This document shows positions 13,446 to 24,603 of a stretch of DNA of 64,000 nt, in pieces. The position numbers and the translations under genes were made by a program. The notes under the pieces were generated by a model. That model ran no database searches. It saw nothing but the letters and a program-made list of their open reading frames with translations, and was not told the origin of the DNA. This stretch comes from Vitis vinifera (Eukaryota; Streptophyta; Magnoliopsida; Vitales; Vitaceae): the NCBI RefSeq assembly GCF_030704535.1, contig NC_081814.1:25956001-26020000 (forward strand). The letters run 5' to 3'. The first letter of the stretch is position 1, and every line of letters begins with the position of its first letter.

Positions 13446-14324
13446 GATAAGCTCTGCCTTTGGTACTTCAATGGGTTGTGACAACAAAAGGTGAGGGCTT
13501 TTCCTGGCATCAGTCTGCTGCTTCAGTCATGCATCTCATGTAGTATTTGGATTTGAAGAATATTTGGTTTGTTAATATATTTTTCCTTCAGAAAGTGTGT
13601 ACATTATGCATGTAAATTTGGATTTCTCTAGCATGACTTTTTACTCTCACAGGGAATGATGTTAGAATTTGGTTCTTAATCTGAATTCTTTTCTCTATTG
13701 GATGATGTTGTAGTTTGGTTCTTGACATGAACTTGGATTTGGGCACAATGATATGATTCGATATAGTCTAGTTCTTGATCCAGATTTGGATTTGAGCACA
13801 ATTACATGATTCATTGTGGTCTGGTTTCTGATCTGGATGTGGATTAGGGCACAATGGCATGATTTTGTTCTCCGATTTGCTCAAAGTCCTCGTTTCCAAA
13901 CTGCAAACAGACTGCCACTGACCTGGTGGATTTGGGTTTAAACAAACTCTTCATTGGTTAGAAGGCATTGAAGTGAACAAATGGAGTGAACAGTTTGTTA
14001 TCAAAGAGTAGAGTATGAAATGATGTTGGCAGGTTGCATCGTACCTTGGCTTTCCTTTGCAGGGCTGGTAAATCTCGTACATGGAAAAATGACATTGTTT
14101 CAATGGTACTCCAATTGTAGTTGATCTAATGACTTGGAAGGGTCCATTAGATCTCAATTTTTAGAACTAATGTTGTGTTTCTTAGATTTTGCGTCTGCTG
14201 CCATAACTGATAATTTGTAGTCATGTAGATGTGTGGCTCCTGATTATTCAAATGTCTAGAGAGTTCATGCCCAATGATGTTAGGATAATCTTATATCAGG
14301 GGTGCTGTGTCTGTTATGGTGATG
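13446..14324. other. 3' flank of the F-box/RNI gene
   Basis: Probable 3' UTR and spacer. Around 13670-13870 three imperfect units contain GGTTCTTGA.CTGAA/GATTTGGAT..GGGCACAATG.CATGATT, a short degenerate tandem repeat. No coding gene is seen. Confidence 0.4.
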
Positions 14325-14930
14325 CTGGACATGATAAAAAAAAAAAATCATTTTCTTTGTGGGCTCATGTGAATTGGCCACATTCTGAATCTCTTTATCT
14401 TATTCCAAGTATTCTATCCAAATCACTAACCAACTTTTAGCCCCCTCCATTTTGTAGGGTAGTTATCGCGGGTGGCATGAAGTCAACGTTTTAGGAAATA
14501 TTCAGGGATATAATATAGAAGATTCACAATGTTGTCACAAGGCAATCAGCATCAAAGCATAAAAAAACATGCTCAAACCCAACACCCAAAACAGACGTCT
14601 GGGTGGGGTGTAATTGTTGCACTTTTAGTTTTCTATGAGGTTCCTTTCTTGGTAGAGAAGTAAGCAGATGACCATAAAGATGAAGAGGAAATGAGCAGTA
14701 TTTTGGAGGATGATAACACATAGGGGAAGAACAAAAAACTTGCATAGGGGAAGAACAAAATGAGTGATGTTGTCCTAGGAAGCCATTTTTGTGTCAGAAA
14801 CAGAGGACTGAAGAAGGGATCTGTTGTGGGGTTGCCATGTTAGCTTGAGGGGTAACCACTTGGTTTGAAAGTAGTTCAATTTTGGTGCTTTGTATAGATA
14901 TTTGCCAGTGTGTGAACAAGGAAAGCTAGG
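14325..14930. repeat. Duplicated spacer block, copy A
   Basis: Shares a long series of landmarks with 16195-16900: GGCTCATGTGA.TTGGCCACATT, CTCCA.TTTGTAGGGT, CAATGTTGTCACA, TTTTAGTTTTCTATGAGGTT and GGGGTTGCCAT. Non-coding on both strands as far as I can tell. The two copies flank a LINE fragment. Confidence 0.65.
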
Positions 14931-15094
14931 TTTTTTGTGCTTGGGATGATCATCTTAGGTTGGGCTTTCTGGTGTTCTGTTCAATGGAAGCCATTTTTTT
15001 GGGCAGTGTAGAAACCTAATGCTAGGGCTGTGTGGAGGTGCGGTAGGTATCATTGTCAAATGAACTTCTCTTCTTGTCTATGTTTATGAGTATC

Positions 15095-16095
15095 CACCTT
15101 TTCTTTTCTTTGATAGGAGCAAACAAAAGATTATATTAAAAAATGTAATAAAAAAAGGGTGGCTCACCGTATGCCTTGTGCACACGAGGTAAAATCCAAT
15201 CTCAGAGAAGTGGCTAACACTAGGGCTAAAACCACCATCCACAGTTGTGGTTGTCAATAGAGAACACCACTCCCTCCCCAACGGCCATTTAGGTCACTCC
15301 AAAAGAGACTAATTTTTAAGGATTTCTTTCAGCTTTTAGTGTGGAGTTTTTCCCTTATGAAAATCCTTTTATTTCTTTCAACAAGCAAAGAGGAGGTATG
15401 CTCCAAACCTTGCTCCATCTTTTATCTGTACCCTTCACCTTCGCACGCAAATGGGGCCCTTTCACATTATGTAGAAACACCACTGCAGCCCATAAATTGC
15501 AAGCAACATGTTCCACAACTTTGTAGCTCTTCTATCACAGTAGGTAACGATGCAGTTTGCTGATTCCTCACTCACTTTGCTCCATGACCCTTTTCATCTC
15601 AAATTAAGACATTTTGAGGAAGCAAAAACTGAATCAAATTGTCAAATTCTAAAATAGTAATCACTTCAGAAGAACCAATCCTCCCATGTATGAGTTAAAT
15701 AATTGCTTCAAGAAATGGACCCACAACTCATCCTAGGAATCCCCTCTCCCCACACCCAGATTCGGATCATGTCCAGATAAAGCCATCCTCACAATTCTTA
15801 AACCTGCAAGAGAGAGAGAGAAAGCACCCTCCTCCATTGCTAATAATCCCAGAACCCTGTTATCCAAAAGATTACCAAAACCCCCTTTTGATCCTCTTGC
15901 ATTCAGAGTATCCCACTTCAGAAAACGTTTTTCTCCATAAACGCCTGATCGCCTCTTAGACATAAGCTTCCATCTTGGTCTCTTGTAAACAGGCCAAGTC
16001 CACCTGATGAGAGATTAGGGGAGAGTTTACAATCTTCCTCTTATTCACACAGTTAAAACCTCTCACTTTCCAGGATAAAATTCTTTGCTTCATTT
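15095..16095 (-). pseudogene. Decayed L1-type LINE fragment (ORF2 endonuclease end)
   Basis: On the minus strand a frame starting at 16093 begins MKQRILSWKVRGFN and contains HQVDLACLQETKMEA, the hallmark start of the APE-type endonuclease of plant LINE ORF2. It is followed after a stop by sequence with KGGFGNLLDNRVLGLLAMEEGAFSLS-like residues, as in LINE endonucleases (about 15960-15730). The reverse transcriptase is absent and the minus-strand end near 15100 (TTTGTTTGCTCCTATCAAAG) resembles a LINE 3' tail. This is an internally deleted, stop-ridden copy, inactive. Confidence 0.7.
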
Positions 16096-16194
16096 GGCAC
16101 CTTTAAGGCATTAAATACCGACATGCATCTCTTGTATCCAAACTGCCTTTGTAATTCAGATAGCTACATAGTTAGTGCAGTTCCCTCTATTTTT

Positions 16195-16900
16195 GTCCAT
16201 CCCCCACAAAAAGAAAGAAAAAAAAACAGCATTTTTTCTGCAGGCTCATGTGATTTGGCCACATTACGAGTCTCTTCAATTTATTCCTAATTATTCTCTT
16301 CAAATCACTTACCAATTGTAGGCCTCCTCCACTTTGTAGGGTTATGGCCGGTGGTTTGATGCCAACCTTTAGAATATTCAGGAGTAAAATATGACATACT
16401 CCCAATGTTGTCACATGCAGGCGATTAGCATCACAACATTAAAAAAGAGACACATGTGGATGGGGTGTCACTACTGTACTTTTAGTTTTCTATGAGGTTC
16501 TTTTCTTGGTAGAAAAGCATGAAGATGACCATGAAGATCAACCCTCGGTTTAATTGAGTAGAAAGCCCAAACTGATCAATTTGTGTAGCCTGAAAGAAAA
16601 AATTGAATGGAACTTTGGAAGAGGATGACTCATCTAGGGAAAGAAAGAAATTTTTCTGCTTCTGAGTGATGTCCAAGGGCCCACACTGATGGATTTGTGT
16701 GGCTTGAGAGAAAAATTTAGTGGAACTTGGGAAGATGATGATGCATGTAGATAAAAAATTAGAGGATTTTGCTGCTTCTATGTGATGCTGCCCTAGGCAG
16801 CCATTTTCATGGGTTGGAAATGGACATCTTAGGAAGGAAACCTTTGTGGGGTTGCCATATTGCCTGGAGGGCTAACTCCTCAGCTTGGACATGCTACTGA
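16195..16900. repeat. Duplicated spacer block, copy B
   Basis: Second copy of 14325-14930 in the same order and orientation. Its distal part is itself repeated: the CCCA.ACTGAT..ATTTGTGT.GCCTGA..GAAAAA motif occurs near 16568 and again near 16680. Confidence 0.65.
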
Positions 16901-17384
16901 TTGCTACCCTGGTAATCAATTTTTGGTAGTCTACTCCATTTCTCAAGTTTAGCTATCAACTGTTTTCCCATGGACTGCCCCTCTAACTTTTAGTCTATTT
17001 TGGAAGCAATCTAATAATACTACTTCACAACACATTTGACTAGAGATAATAGAATGCATAAAGCTGCACAAGGCAATAGATTCTACAAAGTAGAATGGAT
17101 TTGACAATAGAATAACTTAGATGGTTGGTACTGACTCCTATTTTCCTCTGCATTTTCCTTATTCTTTGTTTGGTATTGACTAGGAACAACAATCACTTTA
17201 GAGGAAGTAATCCCCTGTACTGTATGTATGAGTAGAACAAAAGACTATGGAGATCAATTTCTCATTCACAAAAAGTTTATACAAAGTATTTTACTGTGCT
17301 GGGCTTTGTTCATATCATGTAATACATCACGTGAAGCAGAGGGGGAGAAACAACTTCTGCTTGAATTACTTTTATATGTGGGTT
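16901..17384. other. 3' flank of GEM-like gene 1
   Basis: No gene. Carries sequence (AGATCAATTTCTCATT.ACAAA..TTTATACA.AGT) found just downstream of every GEM-like copy in the array (for example 21190, 23640, 30400, 34090, 36590), so it is part of the duplicated unit's 3' UTR/flank. Confidence 0.5.
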
Positions 17385-18350
17385 TTAAGCTTGAGAGAGT
17401 GCCTGTTGAAGATACTTGAATGCTTTCTGATAGTTCAAGAATCCCATGAACCAGAACTCAAAATTATCTGTAGTGACTATTTCTATGTACTTCTGTGATG
17501 GTTTTTTCGTGTTCTCACTCTGGTTGGCTATCTTTATCTTTCTTAGTGGAATCAGGACCTGCACGAGATAAATTTTATGTAGATGTCAACAACCATGAAG
17601 AGGAGACAGAAATTAATCAGATTATACGTTAGATGTTATGAAAAGAGTTATGCTAATTACCTTATAGTGAATTCTAACCAATTCCCCATTTGCAGAAGAG
17701 AATTTGATTGCTCTCTCACTGCAGAAGGCAATCTTGTCCGTGGAGATGAAGAGCAGGCCTGCTATGGGACCTGCTGTTGTTGATAAGTAGCATTGGGAAG
17801 CCTTCAACAGCTTTTCTCCTTCTCTAACCCGAAAAAGTCGCTTGAAAATTTTCTCCACCCCGCCTACTTGAAGAATTCTAGCCCCTAAGCTCAACTTTCC
17901 CTTCACAGTTTCAGAGATGTTTGGTGCTAATCTCACTGCAGGTTCATGAAAAATAGAAGAACGATCAGTTATTGTGAGAAGAAAAAACTCAGAATCTTAT
18001 GAAATTCAGGATCATTCTCAACCTTAATAGAAGCAAGATGAAAACTTACCATGTTCTCGAACTCCATTTACAAAACTGTCAGCCTTCTTCCCAAGCTTGT
18101 TCATCCTATCAGTCACTGAATCTCCTTGATCTGCAAATTCAAGACAACCCCATTAGTATACAGAACATCTATTTCGTAGAACATCATTGGCCAATCTATA
18201 GAGAAAGAAAAAGAGAGACGCACCGGGAGGAGAGGGAGTCTGGTGTCGTGTAGGAGGTTCAAGGAAATATCCTTTTCCTGAACCCTCAACCGGGTATGCT
18301 GATGAGCTGACCGGGATACCGATGACATGTTCTGGGTGTTGGTTCTTCAT
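17385..18350 (-). CDS. GEM-like GRAM-domain protein, array gene 1, 218 aa
   Basis: Four exons on the minus strand: 18350-18224, 18130-18050, 17935-17661, 17558-17385 (657 bp, 218 aa); all splice sites GT-AG and phases agree. The family is GEM-like/ABA-responsive-related (GLABRA2-expression-modulator relatives). The N-terminus MKNQHPEHVIGIPVSS carries the family's GIPV signature, exon 2 encodes DRMNKLGKKADSFVNGVREH, exon 3 begins the GRAM domain (ISETVKGKLSLGARIL, then YLSTTAGPIAGLLFIS), and exon 4 ends FEFWFMGFLNYQKAF. GRAM domains bind membrane lipids or proteins; the exact role here is unknown. Exon 1 is 30 bp longer than in the other copies (127 against 97 bp). It is the copy nearest the F-box/RNI gene. 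Confidence 0.92.
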
Positions 18351-18470
18351 TGTTGATGAACTTCTTTGATCGACTTGTCTGCAAAAACGAGTGGTGAATG
18401 AGCTCTACTGTCAGAGCTCGGAAAATTTGCTTTCTTGCCACGGCTGGTGAGACCTTCTATTATGGGGTGG

Positions 18471-18480
18471 TGTATTTAAA
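18471..18480 (-). promoter_or_regulatory. TATA-like box of GEM-like gene 1
   Basis: TTTAAATACA on the minus strand, about 120 bp before the ATG. The same block stands 87-121 bp upstream of all five complete GEM-like copies, so it is probably the core promoter element. Confidence 0.5.
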
Positions 18481-19789
18481 GGTATAAAAAGAATGGTATC
18501 TTCACTTTCTGCTGCCCCAATCAGTAATGGCTCATCAACAAGAATAAAGCCATATCCATGGACACTGAAAAGAAATGTCTTTTGCAAAAGATGCATAACT
18601 GAGAAGATGTTGTGTTGGGTGGGTTGCTTTTAAAAGAGCTTGTAGAAAGGTCCAAGTCTTCTTTTATAAAATTCTCCATGATATCAAATGAAAGGTACAT
18701 TCAGGTTAAGTAAGGATGTTTCTTGTCTTGCAAGATTTGATGGGTTATTAGTTAATGATTTATTTAGCATTTTATTTCTTCATTGACTTTGGAAAATTTT
18801 GGATTTTCGGCTTTATTTTCTGTAATGACTAATGGGTCTATTCTCATAGCAGAAAATGACAATTATTAGTTAACATTGCTGTTAAGTTTTCTGATTGTAT
18901 TGGTTCAAGGAAGACAGGTTCTTAGAAATTCCAGTGGAGACAGAGAGGTAAACCCCAAAATTTTCTTTGCTGTATCTTGTCGGGCAAGGTTTGGAAAATC
19001 AGACAGTTGTGCAAATGGGTCCAAGAAAATAAAAAATCCCAATTAGTTGGGTCAGTTGTTCAATCATCAATCTTAATAAACACCACACATTACCTCTTAT
19101 TTATTTTCTCCCTTGTGCTGACTGTGTGTGTGTGTGGCAGTGAGGCTTTCTGAACTGGCACTTTGGCTTTGTGATGCCAACCATTTTCTTAATTCCAGAA
19201 GGGAAACAGGCATTTGCAGACCAAAGGCCTTGTTGTTTATATCAAATTACATCCTAAAAGATATGGTACTGTAGAGAATTGGAAATTTGGAAGTTTTAGG
19301 AATCTGCTTGCAGTTTTTGGATGCTCTGCTGACCTGGGTTATGTGAAAGGGTGTGTGATGTGTGGGAAAATTGTGGGTGTTTGAAGTTTCAAATATGCCC
19401 TTTTCTATGAAAGATTCTAAGAGTATGTGAAAAACTTGAACTTAAGGGCCTGTTTGGTAATATTTTCAAAAACAGTTTTCAAAGTCTCAAATTTTGTCTA
19501 AAAACTTAAATATAAAAAATAGTTTTTTTAGATCAATTTTTAGGCATTTTACACTCGCATATGATACAAAATATTTTAGTCTTTTTTCATTGTTTTCTAT
19601 TGTTTCTAAGAATATTTTTAAAAGACAACTCAATTTTGTTTTAAAAAATCACTTTGTTTTATAAGAAATTTGGAGTGAATGGAAACACGCGGAGTTCCTG
19701 GGAATTAAGTTGTGGGGAAAGGAAACGAGGCCATTGGAAAGGGACTGAACCCCTCCAGAAGACAAGTTGACAAGACCAAGTGCCCATAT

Positions 19790-20300
19790 GCCTGTCTGGA
19801 ATGCAATCCTTTTGGCACATTCTTTCATCTTCATCCTGAGGTGCAAGTGATGGCTTGTAGGCCATCCCAGCTGATTCAAGATGCTTTACCCCCTTTCCAA
19901 AGGGCTTTTCCCCAATCAAGTCGGCCAAAACGCGTTTCTGAGGAGAAGGCACCTGCTGCCATGTCAATACCACATCAGCCCCCTTTCCTATGTGTCAAAA
20001 CTAGGATTCAACTCTAGGATTTTTGTGTTTTTTGAATAGGGTGGCAAGGCATTGCACAGTTTCAAGGACCCCAGGAACATAAAATAACTGTCATGGCTGC
20101 ATTACAACAAACCACACTGGGGGTTTTGGATTAAAATATGGAGAAGAATACCATTCAAATCCTCTGAATGGAGGCTGCTATGAACAAAGTGAGTGAAGTG
20201 GACAAGGGCATCTCTTCTTTTATTGAAGGTTCTGCTAGGTGTTATGTTTCCACTGATGATTTAAATTCAACTCCTTGACCTGTATTGGCCTTTTTCTAGA
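19790..20300. repeat. Shared upstream module of the GEM-like array, copy a
   Basis: Landmarks in order: CTTTTGGCA..TTCTTTCATCTTCAT, GGCTTGTAGGCCATCC, AGCTGATTCAAGAT, CCTTTCCAAA.GGCTTTTCC, ATGTGTCAAAA...GGATTCAACTCTAG, ACATAAAATAACTGTCATGG, GCATCTCTTCTTTTAT. The same series lies upstream of the other GEM-like copies. Confidence 0.7.
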
Positions 20301-20444
20301 CTTTAGATTTGTAGCATGCCGTATAAACTTAGTACTCTCCCTTAACTTGCATGTCAATGTTAGGAATGCAATGAGGTGTAAGCACACTGAGATCAATTCC
20401 CCTCTCCAGAATATTCCCATATGTATATATATCTGCAGAGTCAC

Positions 20445-20453
20445 CCACGTGTC
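20445..20453. promoter_or_regulatory. G-box/ABRE-like CCACGTGTC
   Basis: Contains a perfect CACGTG core, followed by a second CACGT (CACGTCC). It is 2.1 kb upstream of GEM-like gene 1 and 0.9 kb past the 3' end of gene 2, so its target is unclear. Confidence 0.25.
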
Positions 20454-21321
20454 ACGTCCTCATTGGTGAAGTTCTCAATTATATGCAACTGAAAATATTC
20501 TCCAAGATTTGTATGAGCCGTGTTCGGAATAGGAGTGAGTTAAAAGCAGACAATATTTACAGCGGTATTTTATCAAAGCTAATTCCCAGCTAGAAATGTC
20601 CCCTTCACAGTGGTACTTTATCAAAGCTAATTCCCTGCTAGAAATATCCACTTGGGGGGCTGTATTCTCAATGGCCGGAACTCCTCATATGCAGAATGCG
20701 ATATTTCACTGTGATTGATACTCCTTATGAGAAGGAAAATGGATGTGATACCCTCACAAAAATAGAAATTTCCTAATAAGTTCGAGTTTTGAAATCCCAA
20801 AACTAGTGGGTTTAAAGTAGACAATTTCTACATGATTTATATTTTGAAGTCATGAGATGGGATCCAAAGTAATATTTACATGGGTTGTGTTTGATAGTCA
20901 CGAGAGCCAATGGGTTAGACATTATATACATGGGTCATGACAGTGTTTGAGAACAGTATCCTTATAACCATGCCAAGAGAAATCTTAATGGACTCATGGA
21001 TGCCAGAAAGTTGTGTACTACTTCGGCTCTGACTGAACCTAGTCCTATTGGTGTCAGTTTTGTTTTCTTTGCTCAAGTCATTCTCTTGGATTGATTGAGA
21101 TAAACCCCAAGTGTAAGAATGTATGCATAAAACTTATAAAACATCAATCACTTCGGTGGAGCTCATTCTATATAACAATAGTTGAAAAATCGGAGATCAA
21201 TTTTTCATTGACAAATACTTTATACAGAGTTTTGGGCCGTGTAGAAGCTTTGTTTTTGCTTCATGTAAATACATCTAATGAAGCAGAGGAAAACCATTTC
21301 TGCTTGAATCTTGTAACTCAT

Positions 21322-22254
21322 TCAAGATTGAGACAGTGCCTGTTGGAGACAGTTGAAAGATTTCTGGTAATTCAAGAACCCCATAAACCAGAAGTCAAAA
21401 TTATCCACAGTGACTATTTTCATGTACTTCTGAGATGGGTTTTTCACATTCTCACTTGGGTCTACTCTCTTTACCTTTCTCAGTAGGATTGAGACCTGCA
21501 CAAAGCAAGATTTTCTCTTAGATGATAGAAAACATGGAGATGGAGAAATAGGAAGAGAGAGATCTAGAGAAAGAGTTAAGTGAGTAACCCACCTTGTAAT
21601 GGAATCTAACCAATTCACCATTTGAAGAGAATTTGATTGGTCTCTCACTGCAGAAGGCAACCCTTTGAGTAGAGATAAAGAGGAGGCCAGCTGTAGGGCC
21701 TGCTGTTGTTGATAAATAGCATTGAGAAGCCTTCAATAGCTTCTCTCCTTCTCCAACACCAAAAATTTGCTTGAAAACTCTCTTCACTCCCCCTAGTTGA
21801 AGAATTCTGGCCCCCAAGCTCAACTTCCCCTTCACTGTTTCAGAGATCTTAGGTCCTAATCTCACTGCAATTCCATTAAAAATAAATCAAATTTAGGTTT
21901 TATTGTATATTGTCATCATACAATTTAATCTTGGAGGATAAGGTTGAATGAAATTAGATGAAACAAGTACTTACCATGTTCTCTGATTCCATGTACAAAA
22001 TTATCGGCCTTTTTCTCATATCTGATCATCATATTCTTCTTTCTGTCCACCTTACCTGCAATTTTAAAGACAACCCCATTAGCAAAAGGAGTTCCATTGA
22101 AGTTCTCTAGAACCATAGCTGACATGCAAAGTAGAAAAGAGTGGCTGAGAATCTTACTATGAGTTAATGCCAGAGATGTATTTGAAGAAGAGGGATTCTG
22201 ATTTTGGCAGCTAACTGGGATACCATTGATCTGTCGTGCAAGCTGGTTCTTCAT
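21322..22254 (-). CDS. GEM-like GRAM-domain protein, array gene 2, 207 aa
   Basis: Minus-strand exons 22254-22158, 22055-21975, 21864-21593 and 21495-21322 (624 bp, 207 aa), phases 1, 1, 0, all GT-AG. Starts MKNQLARQINGIPVSCQ. Exon 3 carries ISETVKGKLSLGARILQLGG then SQCYLSTTAGPTAGLLFIS, placing the GRAM domain at about residues 84-162; the C-terminus is DFWFMGFLNYQKSFNC...ALSQS. Exon 3 is one codon shorter than in its sisters (KFSSNGELV lacks a residue found in KFSSPNGELV). Intact, same orientation as gene 1, about 3 kb upstream of it, consistent with tandem duplication. Confidence 0.92.
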
Positions 22255-22350
22255 ATCTCAAACTGCAGCTAGTGCTCCACAATGCTTTCTCCTTTTAGAG
22301 ATTGAAGAAGCAGTACTCTCAGAGGTTGATCAAACCTTGAAGAATGCCAG

Positions 22351-22360
22351 TGTATTTAAA
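22351..22360 (-). promoter_or_regulatory. TATA-like box of GEM-like gene 2
   Basis: TTTAAATACA on the minus strand within CCCTTTAAATACACTGG, about 97 bp before the start codon; identical to the core in genes 1 and 6. Confidence 0.5.
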
Positions 22361-22364
22361 GGGA

Positions 22365-23785
22365 AGAACATGGTAGGTGAACCTTTAACTTTAGTTGGAT
22401 AAGTCATTCATGGATCAGCAACAAAAAGAAAGGCACAGACGATAACCTTAAAGAAATTTTTTCACATTTCTAAAGGCTATAGTAAAAAGAACCAGTTCTT
22501 CTTTTGGGACAATATCCAAGAAGGTTGTATTGGGTTAAAAGAAGGTTGTTTGGTCATGTTATTTAAGATATCTACATGGAAGTTGAATATGCTGACTGTG
22601 TGAATGAGTCATTGAAGCTTTTTGAGCTGTCATTTAAGCTTTATGAAGACTCTTCTCTTCTGATATTAGGTAAAAAAAAAAGCAAAAAGGCATTTGCATT
22701 ACAGATGGATTACTGCATCAGCCAAATGACAATCTTAAAGAACAGATATAGTGAAGATCTCAATATTTAAAGGATTATATGTCATCCTTTGGAGATTATA
22801 TCCAACCACCAATCCCAACAATCACTTTGTCCTAAATGGTTGGAAGTTGAACGAAAGTATCACATTCCCTGGATTTATAGCAGAAGTTATCAGGAACTAT
22901 CCAACCGAGCTCCGTGTTCTAACTCCTATGGTGTTTTACCACTTGAGGAAGTGGGGAGTTCATGACTTGGTGGATTTCACCATGACCATGGATATAGCCA
23001 GACCTTTTGCAGAAAAAGATAGGCCATTGTGGAGAAGGAAGTAGCCATTTGAAAAGGACTGAAATGGCCAACAAGTCAAAGTACCGACCAAGTGTCCATG
23101 TGCTGATCTGGAATGAAAAACCCTTTTGGCATCTCTCATCTTCATGGTGATGTGTAAGGGATGGGTGGTAGGCGGCGTAGGCCATCTAGATGATTCAAGT
23201 TTGCTTCACCCCTTTCCAAATGGCTTTTCTCAGCACAAAAACATCGACTAAATCAGTTAAGAAATCCAAAGGCCCTCACAGGATTTCTGAGAATGATATC
23301 TGCTACGTCACTGCCAATTCAGCCATTTTTCCCACATGCCAAACAAGGACTCAACTCTAGATTTTTCGCTTTTTGACGAGGATGGATAAAATAGCCCACA
23401 GTTTGGGGACCCAGCAACATAAAACGACTGTCATGGACACATTATAACAGCCATCACCAAGGTTTGTCAATTAAATATGCAGCAAAACCATATGCATCAG
23501 CATATACCATTCAAGTCCATTGAATGAAGGGATTGATACGAAAAAAATGATAATGTGATTTGCCAATTTTCAGGCAGTATAAGGGTATATCATATAATCC
23601 AAAAGCCAGACACGCTCATTGCCAAAGAAGAATTGGAGATCAATTTCTCATTAACAAAAGGAAAAAAGTTTACACAGGTTTTGGCTGTCCAGAAGCTTTG
23701 TTTTTGCTTAATGTTAATGCATTTGATGAAGCAGAGGGGAAAAACATGTCTCCTTGAATCATTTCTGGGTTGATATGTAACTCAT
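22365..23785. other. Upstream region of GEM-like gene 2
   Basis: No gene. Contains copy b of the shared upstream module (about 23090-23530) and, to its right, the 3' flank of the next, degenerate GEM-like copy. Confidence 0.5.
23090..23530. repeat. Shared upstream module of the GEM-like array, copy b
   Basis: Same ordered landmarks as copy a (CCCTTTTGGCAT, GGCCATCTAGATGATTCAAG, CCCTTTCCAAATGGCTTTT, CACATGCCAAACAAGGACTCAACTCTAG, ACATAAAACGACTGTCATGG) at 0.8-1.3 kb upstream of gene 2. Confidence 0.65.
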
Positions 23786-24378
23786 TCAAGATTGAGACAG
23801 TGCCTGTTGAAGACGGTTGAAAGCTTTCTGATAATTCAAGACCCTATAAACAAGAACTAAAAATTATCCATGTAGTTCTGAGATGGCTTTTTCATGTTCT
23901 CACTTTGGTCTACTCTCTTTATCTCTCTCACTGGGATTGAGACCTGAAGAAAAAAAAAAAAAATTTACATAAATGTTGAATTGGGAGGCTCTTAACACAA
24001 AAATGTGGTTGAAAACTCTCTTCAACCCTCCTAGGTGAAGAATTCGAGCCCCCATGGTCAACTTCCCCTTCACAGTTTCAGAGATCTTACAACCTATTCT
24101 CACTGCACTTGGCAAAATGTAAACCAAGTTTAGTTATTGATCTTGTGATTTTCAAAATTTTCTTTGCATTTCCACCATGTTCCTGTTAACCAAACAGAGG
24201 AAATGAAATGCATAAACTACATGTCAGACCTATATCTGTATAGAAAGTAAGATGCCCAGGTGATATCTTTCTCAGTCAAGACATGCTTTGGGGACATGAA
24301 GAAGAAGAGGATAAAAGTACTCACCATGCTCTCTGATTCCATGCACAATATTATCAACTTTTTTCCCATGTTGGTCCT
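23786..24378 (-). pseudogene. GEM-like pseudogene A, exons 2-4 remnant
   Basis: Minus-strand remains of a GEM-like gene: partial exon 2 (24378-24327), exon 3 start with GCKISETVKGKLTMGARIL that is cut off after about 25 residues and replaced by AT-rich sequence near 23950-23995, and an exon 4 with internal loss (about 23935-23786). Similarity to the other copies stops abruptly at 24378, in the middle of exon 2. A matching exon 1 with leader, on the same strand, sits at 29748-29836, so the gene may have been split by the intervening 5.4 kb. Confidence 0.8.
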
Positions 24379-24603
24379 GGTATTTATAGAGATGTTATTA
24401 TTTCTCTGAAGCAATGTGTAGGCCTCGAAACATGGGGGCATAATTTAAAATATATAAAAGAATACAAATAAAATAAAATAAATGAAAAACCTTGTAACAT
24501 ATCTAGTTAAGATGGAAAAAACTATACTATTAGTCCAAACTACCACAAAAAACCATAACAAGTCACAAACACTTATAAGTCCAACACATATAATTAAAAC
24601 GTA

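Larger units (their letters stand above)
18490..21321. other. Spacer and distal promoter of GEM-like gene 1
   Basis: No coding gene supported. Contains a truncated sequence starting GGGCCTGTTTGGTAA at about 19446, a typical hAT-type MITE end without a visible partner end, and the first copy of the shared upstream module (19790-20300). The 3' flank of gene 2 occupies the right end. Confidence 0.45.
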
